7,423 nt of DNA from Planctomycetota bacterium. Its GTDB lineage: Bacteria; Planctomycetota; Planctomycetia; Planctomycetales; Planctomycetaceae. Shown here one piece after another: positions 1-4,921 of this stretch (the first letter of the stretch is position 1; each line of letters starts with the position of its first letter). Made by a program: the position numbers and the translations under genes. The DNA lies in contig JAQBZS010000341.1 in NCBI GenBank assembly GCA_027622115.1, forward strand, positions 1 through 7,423, written 5' to 3'. The notes beneath the pieces were generated by a model. It was not told where the DNA came from. It ran no database searches and saw only the letters and a list, made by a program, of their open reading frames with translations.

Positions 1-228
1 CGTCTCCCGTGACAAGGACGGGCACTCTTGCCCGTCTCCCGTGACAAGGACGAGCACTCTTGCCCGTCTCCCGTGACAAGGACGAGCACTCTTGCCCGTC
101 TCCCGTGACAAGGACGGGCACTCTTGCCCGTCTCCCGTGACAAGGACGAGTACTCTTGCCCGTCTCCCGTGACAAAGACGGGCACTCTTGCCCGTCCCCC
201 GTGACAAAGACGGGCAAGAGTGCCCGCC
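1..228. repeat. Tandem array of 32-bp hairpin-forming units
   Basis: Units begin at 1, 33, 65, 97, 129, 161 and 193, exactly 32 bp apart and directly adjacent. Each carries 8-nt arms GACGGGCA and TGCCCGTC around a 4-nt loop CTCT. Units 1, 4 and 6 have perfect arms. Units 2, 3 and 5 read GACGAGCA or GACGAGTA in the left arm, which weakens the stem. The last unit (193-228) has loop AGAG instead of CTCT, its reverse complement, and one arm mismatch. The array starts at the window edge, so its true length is unknown. The 32-bp period is not a multiple of three, which argues against a coding repeat, and there are no unique spacers, so it is not a CRISPR. It resembles interspersed or minisatellite-like intergenic repeats; function unknown. 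Confidence 0.93.
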
Positions 229-288
229 CTACGGTCACCGGAAAACGGGAACTGCTTCTCCGCCACTCTGCCTTCGTTCGTGGCGTAA

Positions 289-316
289 TTGACACCCTTC
301 CTCGAGGTTCTAAAAT
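289..316 (+). promoter_or_regulatory. Predicted sigma70-type promoter for argB
   Basis: A perfect -35 hexamer TTGACA (289-294) is followed after 16 bases by TAAAAT (311-316), a 5/6 match to the -10 consensus. Transcription would start near 323, giving a leader of about 130 nt before the argB GTG. I see no convincing ARG-box palindrome in the leader; a short palindrome CCGTG-GT-CACGG lies at 416-427, just upstream of the ribosome site. This is a sequence match only, and promoter consensus in the presumed host group is not well established to me. Confidence 0.5.
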
Positions 317-451
317 CGCCGGTTTTCCTTCGCTCGACCTACCATCTCGGGCATTTCACCCGTCTTCGCCATCTGATCGCGGACGTCTCGACCCACCCTA
401 GTCAAACGTGCTTCGCCGTGGTCACGGTGTCGACGCTCCCCAGGAATTCTC

Positions 452-1348
452 GTGCAAGAAGCGATTCAAAAGGCTGAAGTTCTGATCGAGGCTCTGGGTT
501 GGATCCGCAGGTTTCGAGGACGGCATGTGGTCATCAAGCTCGGTGGCAGCGCGCTCGATCAACAAGACGCCGTTAAGAGCCTGCTCACCGACGTCATTTT
601 CATGGAAACGGTCGGCATGAAGCCGATTTTGGTCCACGGCGGCGGCAAAGCCATCAGCCGAGCCATGAAGGACGCCGATATCGAACCCAACTTCGTGCAG
701 GGTCGTCGCTATACCGATGCCGCCACGCTTGATATCGCGTGCCGCGTGCTGACTCGGGAAGTTTGCCAACCGCTCGTGGACGAAATCATCCGGCAGGGCG
801 GCCACGCGAAACCGCTGCACTTCGGCACCGACAATTGTCTCGTCGGCGAACGACTCACGCTCAAGGCGGACGACGGCTCGGACCTCGACCTTGGCTTTGT
901 CGGTCACGTCGCGGACATCAATCGCAAACTGCTCGAAGAGACGTGCCAGGCAGGGATCATTCCCGTGATTCCGTCGATCGCTGTCGATCGATCCGGGCAG
1001 CGGTTGAACGTCAACGCCGATACTGCAGCCGCAGCCGTCGCTCGTTTGTTGCGAGCCGAGAAGTTGGTTTTCTTGAGCGATGTGCCGGGCATTTATCGCG
1101 ACATCAATGACGAGACATCGTTGATGTCGCATTTGGATTGGGCGGGATGCCGCAAGTTGATCGCCGAGGGCGTCATTGATGCGGGCATGTTGCCCAAAGT
1201 CGATGCCGCTTTGGAGGCGTTGGACGCCGGCGTGCAGAAGGTACATATCGTGGACGGTCGGATGTCGCATTCCGTGTTGATCGAAGTGTATTCCAACACC
1301 GGCGTCGGCACGGAGATCGTTCGACGCACGACCGAGTCTCGCGGTTGA
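452..1348 (+). CDS. argB: Acetylglutamate kinase (ArgB)
   Basis: N-acetylglutamate kinase phosphorylates N-acetylglutamate with ATP, the second step of arginine synthesis in the cytosol. The 298-residue protein has the amino-acid-kinase fold signatures in order: KLGGS at 29-33 (phosphate-binding lysine and glycines), VHGGGK at 61-66, GRRYTD at 84-89 (substrate-binding arginine region), NVNAD at 186-190, LSDVPGIY at 208-215 and GMLPKVDAA at 245-253, whose Lys249 matches the second catalytic lysine. The N-terminal helix (about residues 3-22, ending IRRFRG) is of the type found in hexameric, arginine-inhibited kinases, so feedback inhibition by arginine is likely; that is inferred from family knowledge. 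The GTG start is chosen because AGGA (442-445) lies 6 nt upstream and the length fits the family. argD follows 87 nt downstream on the same strand. Confidence 0.97.
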   Translation: MQEAIQKAEVLIEALGWIRRFRGRHVVIKLGGSALDQQDAVKSLLTDVIFMETVGMKPILVHGGGKAISRAMKDADIEPNFVQGRRYTDAATLDIACRVLTREVCQPLVDEIIRQGGHAKPLHFGTDNCLVGERLTLKADDGSDLDLGFVGHVADINRKLLEETCQAGIIPVIPSIAVDRSGQRLNVNADTAAAAVARLLRAEKLVFLSDVPGIYRDINDETSLMSHLDWAGCRKLIAEGVIDAGMLPKVDAALEALDAGVQKVHIVDGRMSHSVLIEVYSNTGVGTEIVRRTTESRG

Positions 1349-1379
1349 ACAACCGAACCACCACACAGGCACACTTGTC

Positions 1380-1414
1380 GGTGAGTCTTTGTCGTCGCAC
1401 GACCGCGACTCACC
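1380..1414 (+). promoter_or_regulatory. Intercistronic argB-argD hairpin
   Basis: The outer stem pairs GGTGAGTC (1380-1387) perfectly with GACTCACC (1407-1414). A 3x3 internal loop (TTT against CGC) leads to an inner stem GTCGT (1391-1395) with ACGAC (1399-1403) closed by CGC. That is 13 base pairs within 35 nt, ending 10 nt before the argD Shine-Dalgarno (AGGAG, 1425-1429). No U-run follows, so it is not a standard intrinsic terminator. It may stabilise or process the argB-argD message, or influence argD translation; none of these roles is shown by sequence alone. Confidence 0.6.
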
Positions 1415-1435
1415 ACTTTCACTCAGGAGATCAAC

Positions 1436-2647
1436 GTGTCGGATTCAGCCCCCTTGTCGAGCGAACAGACCATCGAACTTTTCAAGAAATACGTCATTCC
1501 AAACTACGGTCGCTATCCGATCAGTTTGGTGCGAGGCGAAGGTTCGTATGTGTGGGACGCCGAGGGGAAACGTTATTTGGATTTGTTCCCCGGCTGGGGC
1601 TGCAACATCTTGGGCTATTCGCCGAAGCGCGTGGTGCAGGCTTTGCAAGAACAGGTCGCCCAATTGATCCACATTCCGAATACGTGGTACACGCAGCCGC
1701 AGGGCGAGTTCGCGGAAATCCTCAGCACGCGCGGCTTCGGCCAGTGTTTCTTTTGCAATAGCGGTGCCGAGTCCATCGAAGGTGCCATCAAGCTGGCTCG
1801 GCTGCATTCCGCCGACGGCCGCTACAAGTTGATTACGTTTGAAAACGGCTTTCACGGGCGAACGTTTGGAGCCGTGACCGCCACGGCTCAACCCAAGTAT
1901 CACGCCGGGATCGGCCCGATGATGGCCGGGTTTCAATACGCTCCGTTCAACGATTTGGAAGCGGTCGAAAAACTCATCGACGCCGAAACATGCGGCATTC
2001 TGTTGGAGCCCGTGCAGGGCGAAGGCGGCGTCAACATCGCCACGGACGAATTCCTCGTGGGCCTGCGGCGGCTGTGCGACGAGCACGGATTGTTGTTGAT
2101 CTTTGACGAAGTACAAACCGGCATGGGCCGCACGGGCACGTGGTTCGGTTATCAACAGACCAGCGTGCGACCGGACATCATGACCATGGCCAAGGGCATT
2201 GCCGGCGGTGTGGCCTGCGGGGCGATCATTGCCGACACCGAAATCGCTCCCAGCTTGCGACCGGGCATGCACGCCAGCACATTCGGCGGAAACCCACTCG
2301 CCATGGTGGCCGGCATCGCCACCGCGCGAACGATCGAAGAAGACGGGTTGCTCGAAAACTGCAAGCGAATGTCCGACCGCTTTCGGACGCACTTCGAGGC
2401 ACTCCAGAAAGAGCTGCCGGTCATCAGCGAGCTGCGAATTCGCGGCATGATGATCGGTATCGATTTATCGATCCCATCGACGCCGGCGGTCGCCAAGTGC
2501 ATGGAGCGCGGGCTGCTTGTGAACGCCACGCACGACACGGTTTTGCGGTTGCTGCCGCCGCTCAACGTGACCGAGGAACAAGTCGACGAAGGAGCCGCCA
2601 TCATCGCGGACGTCCTTCGCGAAATGGCCACCGGAATTGAAGACTGA
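1436..2647 (+). CDS. argD: Acetylornithine aminotransferase (ArgD)
   Basis: This class-III, fold-type-I PLP aminotransferase interconverts N-acetylglutamate 5-semialdehyde and N-acetylornithine using glutamate/2-oxoglutarate, the fourth arginine step; some family members also serve lysine synthesis as succinyl-DAP aminotransferase. The 403-residue length is normal. Visible landmarks: NSGAES at 108-113 (phosphate binding), FHGRT at 139-143 (PLP stacking and substrate arginine), EPVQGEGG at 191-198, IFDEVQTGMGRTG at 222-234 (Asp224 for the pyridine nitrogen), MAKGIAGG at 251-258 with Lys253 as the Schiff-base lysine, and STFGGNPLA at 281-289. The GTG start is supported by AGGAG (1425-1429), spaced 6 nt. 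It lies 87 nt after argB and is probably co-transcribed. Ornithine and GABA aminotransferases share these motifs; adjacency to argB decides the call. Confidence 0.95.
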   Translation: MSDSAPLSSEQTIELFKKYVIPNYGRYPISLVRGEGSYVWDAEGKRYLDLFPGWGCNILGYSPKRVVQALQEQVAQLIHIPNTWYTQPQGEFAEILSTRGFGQCFFCNSGAESIEGAIKLARLHSADGRYKLITFENGFHGRTFGAVTATAQPKYHAGIGPMMAGFQYAPFNDLEAVEKLIDAETCGILLEPVQGEGGVNIATDEFLVGLRRLCDEHGLLLIFDEVQTGMGRTGTWFGYQQTSVRPDIMTMAKGIAGGVACGAIIADTEIAPSLRPGMHASTFGGNPLAMVAGIATARTIEEDGLLENCKRMSDRFRTHFEALQKELPVISELRIRGMMIGIDLSIPSTPAVAKCMERGLLVNATHDTVLRLLPPLNVTEEQVDEGAAIIADVLREMATGIED

Positions 2648-3013
2648 CGGAATTTTTGATTTTGATTTTCGAAGCAACACGGTTCTCGACGAACTGCTCC
2701 AGAGAATTGTGCGCGTGCAGCGCGATCGACGCGCGGATGTTTTTGCTCCAATTCCGAATGCGCCGCCGGACCCGTCGAAGATGCCCAATCGGCGGACGAT
2801 GAGATCGTCGAAGGAATCCCGAACACGCGATCGCAGGGTTGAAACGCGAGTTCGGGCCCCGGAGTTCATTGAACAGGCCGTGGTCGTTTTACTGTCGTGG
2901 GCTTTCTGCGGACTCGGCGTTGACGAAAATATGCCTCACATCGTGACGAATTCGAATCCGCCTACACCCCGGCGTATGCTGAGCGGCCCCCTCAACTTTC
3001 GGAGTCACACCGC
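2648..3013. other. 366-base gap with no supported gene
   Basis: The stretch between argD and the enolase-superfamily gene shows no recognisable coding sequence. An open frame from a TTG at 2637 to 3017 exists, but it overlaps the argD end, has no ribosome site, and its product is rich in Arg, Pro and Ser with no recognisable motif. Minus-strand open frames here run into argD antisense and have the same composition. No terminator hairpin with a T-run is evident after argD, and I found no good promoter; TTGACG at 2920-2925 lacks a matching -10. Confidence 0.6.
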
Positions 3014-4132
3014 ATGAAAATCAACCAAGTCATCTGTCAAATCCTTCGCGTTCCGGCTGTGGAAGCCAAGACGGCGAGTAGCCAAGACGCTTGTGTCGTT
3101 CGCGTGCGGACCGACTCCGGCTTGGAAGGGATTGGCGAAGCAGACGCGTCACCCGAAGTGGTTCAGTCCATCATCGACGCACCTTTCAGCCACAACATCG
3201 CCTGTGGATTGCGCGAGATCTTGATCGGCGAAAACCCGCTGGAAACGGAACGGCTGTGGCAGAAAATGTATCGGCGTACGATGTACTTTGGCCGGACGTC
3301 GGTGGCGATTTCCGCGATGGCGGCGGTGGATTTAGCTTTGTGGGACATCAAGGGGAAACACTTCGGCGAACCAATCCACCGGCTGCTGGGCGGCAAACAG
3401 CATGATTCCATCAAAGCGTACGCATCGATCCTCTTCGGTCGAAACGCCGACGAGACCGCGGAGATCGGTCGGCGCTGGACAAACGCCGGCTACCGCGCCG
3501 TCAAATTTGGTTGGGAGCCGATGGGAGAAAGCGAAGCCGTTGACATCGACCTGGTGCGGGGGGCTCGCGAGGGTGTTGGCGACGCAACATTGTTGATTGA
3601 CGCCGGCTGCGTTTGGGACGCGCGGACAGCGCTGCGCCGAGCACATTCGTTTGCGGAATTCGGTATCGAATGGCTCGAAGAACCGCTACGAGAAGACAAC
3701 ATCGACGGCTACGTTTGGCTGCGTGACCGATCTCCGGTGCCGATCGCATCCGGCGAGGGCGAATGTGGTCGAGAAGCGTTTCGTCCACTGCTGGATCGCC
3801 GCGCGCTGGACGTCTATCAGGTCGACCTCTCGCGCAACGGCTTTACGGACGCCGCGTACATCCGCGCTCGGATCGAGGACATAGGGGCGCGGCCCTGCAA
3901 TCATTTTTACACGTCACCGATCACGGCCGCCGCCAGTTTGCATTGGCTGAGCACTTGCCGCGATGCGTTCTTATTCGAAGACTGTGTCGAGGATTCACCG
4001 ATTCGAAACGAGTTATGCCACGAACGCATCCAAGCGGAAAACGGCATCATCCAAGTCCCCGATCGACCTGGCCTCGGCGTGACCTTGAATGAAGACGTTG
4101 TTTCGCAATTCTTGGTATCCGAGTCCACATGA
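3014..4132 (+). CDS. Mandelate racemase/muconate lactonizing-type enolase superfamily enzyme
   Basis: A 372-residue enolase-superfamily protein, a normal length. The N-terminal capping domain covers about 1-125 (SVAISAMAAVDLALWDIKGK at 96-115 is typical), followed by the (beta/alpha)7-beta barrel. Predicted Mg2+ ligands are Asp196 (LIDAG), Glu222 (LEEPL) and Glu248 (SGE). Asp271 (VDLSRNG) and His297 (CNHFY) form the acid/base dyad of the mandelate racemase group. At the second-strand position the protein reads AVKFGW: Lys164 is present, but the second lysine of the usual KxK motif is Gly166. The family abstracts a proton alpha to a carboxylate, so a racemase or acid-sugar dehydratase is likely, but the substrate cannot be named. 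ATG chosen with GGAG at 3001-3004 (9 nt spacing). No catabolic neighbours help. Confidence 0.88.
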   Translation: MKINQVICQILRVPAVEAKTASSQDACVVRVRTDSGLEGIGEADASPEVVQSIIDAPFSHNIACGLREILIGENPLETERLWQKMYRRTMYFGRTSVAISAMAAVDLALWDIKGKHFGEPIHRLLGGKQHDSIKAYASILFGRNADETAEIGRRWTNAGYRAVKFGWEPMGESEAVDIDLVRGAREGVGDATLLIDAGCVWDARTALRRAHSFAEFGIEWLEEPLREDNIDGYVWLRDRSPVPIASGEGECGREAFRPLLDRRALDVYQVDLSRNGFTDAAYIRARIEDIGARPCNHFYTSPITAAASLHWLSTCRDAFLFEDCVEDSPIRNELCHERIQAENGIIQVPDRPGLGVTLNEDVVSQFLVSEST

Positions 4133-4227
4133 CATCCGTCCGGCGGCATGGACAGTACAGATGATAAAACCGGCTCTTGTAATCTCAATCCAGTCGCCCG
4201 TTGTCTCGAACCACAACACGCGGGGTC

Positions 4228-4331
4228 TAGAAGCTATCTGAAAAAGGGGACTGACCCTCTCCGGCGTTCCGTTTTCGTCGGTATTTAGCGACGCATCCAA
4301 AGGGTCAGACCCCTTTTTCAGATAGCTTCTA
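4228..4331. repeat. 104-bp element with 31-bp inverted terminal arms
   Basis: The left arm 4228-4258 and right arm 4301-4331 are reverse complements at 30 of 31 positions; the only mismatch is A4250 against A4309. Each arm contains AAAAAGGGG and CTGACCCT. The 42-nt centre holds a small perfect stem CGTCG (4276-4280) with CGACG (4289-4293). It could be a non-autonomous mobile element (MITE or REP/BIME type) or a very stable RNA hairpin. No transposase gene is in the window, and no clear target-site duplication flanks it. Placed 95 bp after the enolase-superfamily stop, it could also end transcription from either side, since the arms carry A5 and T5 runs. Confidence 0.9.
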
Positions 4332-4365
4332 ACCAATCAAGGCTTCATCGCTGCTTTTCTAATAC

Positions 4366-4455
4366 GTCGCCGAAGAATCGAAGCATTGCAAAACGCTACG
4401 CGTGCGATTGATACGATCCAGCCCGTCGATAGGCTTCGATTGACTCGTCGGCGAC
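4366..4455. repeat. Imperfect 90-nt palindrome
   Basis: Two 8-bp blocks pair in nested order: GTCGCCGA (4366-4373) with TCGGCGAC (4448-4455), and ATCGAAGC (4377-4384) with GCTTCGAT (4433-4440), separated by an asymmetric internal loop (3 against 7 nt). The 48-nt interior has no obvious strong stem. It lies only 34 bp after the 104-bp inverted-repeat element. It may be part of a larger repeat element or a structured RNA; no function can be assigned. Confidence 0.65.
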
Positions 4456-4461
4456 TTTCCA

Positions 4462-4480
4462 CCATCAAACATATTGATGG
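4462..4480. repeat. Perfect 7-bp hairpin
   Basis: CCATCAA (4462-4468) pairs with TTGATGG (4474-4480) around loop ACATA. It sits just downstream of the 4366-4455 palindrome and may belong to the same structured block. There is no T-run, so no terminator call. Confidence 0.55.
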
Positions 4481-4562
4481 GCTGCCTGCGAGGGATCGGA
4501 GGGATGAAATCAGCGATCACTCGCACGCACGGCTTGGCCTGGGCGCGGTCCTTGGAATCCCA

Positions 4563-4744
4563 GCCGATGACGAAATCGATCGATCCATGAAATTAAGGAA
4601 GCTGGCAACAAGCAGATCGAGCTGGTGGTCTATCCCGGCGTCGGCCACAACGCTTGGACACAAACTTACAGCAATCCCAAGATCTACGAGTGGCTACTGA
4701 AACACTCCCTGCGCGTGACGCCGGCCTCGAAGCCAGCCGAATAG
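4563..4744 (+). pseudogene. Frameshifted C-terminal remnant of an alpha/beta hydrolase
   Basis: From 4589 to the TAG at 4742-4744 the frame reads EIKEAGNKQIELVVYPG then VGHNAWTQTYSNPKIYEWLL. This matches the C-terminal end of dienelactone-hydrolase/prolyl-oligopeptidase-like esterases, where the conserved GH supplies the catalytic histidine and YxWLL is close to the C-terminus. Just upstream, in a different frame (4563-4589), ADDEIDRSM resembles the preceding catalytic-aspartate loop (the G-x-x-D-E-I/V type). The two frames share base 4589, as expected from a single-base deletion. No catalytic serine (GxSxG) part is found upstream; that side is occupied by palindromic repeats. This looks like a degraded or insertion-truncated gene. 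An in-frame stop (4568-4570) blocks the downstream frame. Confidence 0.7.
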
Positions 4745-4887
4745 GTTTCTATTCCATTGGCACGTTGAAGCTGGACGGCAACGGAATCGTTTACAACTTC
4801 ATTCCCGATCGCAGCATCGACGGCATGTGGCTTGACGTGGAAGGCGAAAGTTTATTGCTACGCACCTGGGTGGTATCAAAAAAATGA
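4745..4887 (+). other. Unassigned open stretch, possible gene fragment
   Basis: One frame is open from a TTG at 4654 to TGA at 4885-4887. Its first part overlaps the hydrolase remnant in another frame and is probably not coding. From about 4741 the product changes character: GFYSIGTLKLDGNGIVYNF, then IPDRSIDGMWLDVEGES and LLLRTWVVSKK. This is beta-strand-like, with normal amino-acid balance, and looks like real protein. I do not recognise a family. It has no good start or ribosome site of its own, so a 3' fragment of a lost gene is the likeliest reading. A run of seven A (4878-4884) lies just before the stop. Confidence 0.35.
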
Positions 4888-4910
4888 GATTCAGTGGCCG
4901 CCAGACTAAC

Positions 4911-4915
4911 GGAGA
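4911..4915 (+). promoter_or_regulatory. Ribosome binding site deciding the HEAT-protein start
   Basis: GGAGA lies 1 nt before an ATG at 4916 and 6 nt before a second in-frame ATG at 4922. Only the second has workable spacing, so 4922 is the chosen start and the protein is two residues shorter than the longest reading. Confidence 0.7.
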
Positions 4916-4921
4916 ATGATC

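Noticed and set aside
1..228. CRISPR array
   Set aside because: The 32-bp units are directly adjacent, with no unique spacers and no cas genes.
156..401. Small plus-strand gene beginning in the repeat array
   Set aside because: It starts inside the repeats, has no ribosome site, overlaps the promoter, and its product is low-complexity Pro/Ser/Arg.
422..1372. Long minus-strand open frame opposite argB
   Set aside because: It is antisense to a clear argB; long antisense frames are expected from GC-biased codon use, and no motif is visible.
1445..2392. Long minus-strand open frame opposite argD
   Set aside because: It is a shadow of argD codon bias, with a composition rich in Gly, Ala, His and Arg and no start signal.
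2920..2948. Promoter for the enolase-superfamily gene (TTGACG)
   Set aside because: No acceptable -10 hexamer lies at 16-18 nt spacing.
4185..4220. tRNA remnant: TTGTAA anticodon-like loop followed by a T-arm-like hairpin GTTGT-CTCGAACC-ACAAC (4200-4217)
   Set aside because: The anticodon stem does not pair, the T-loop is 8 instead of 7 nt, the spacing is wrong, and no D-arm or acceptor stem is present.
4228..4331. Insertion sequence with its own transposase
   Set aside because: The element is only 104 bp and encodes nothing; no transposase is found in the window.
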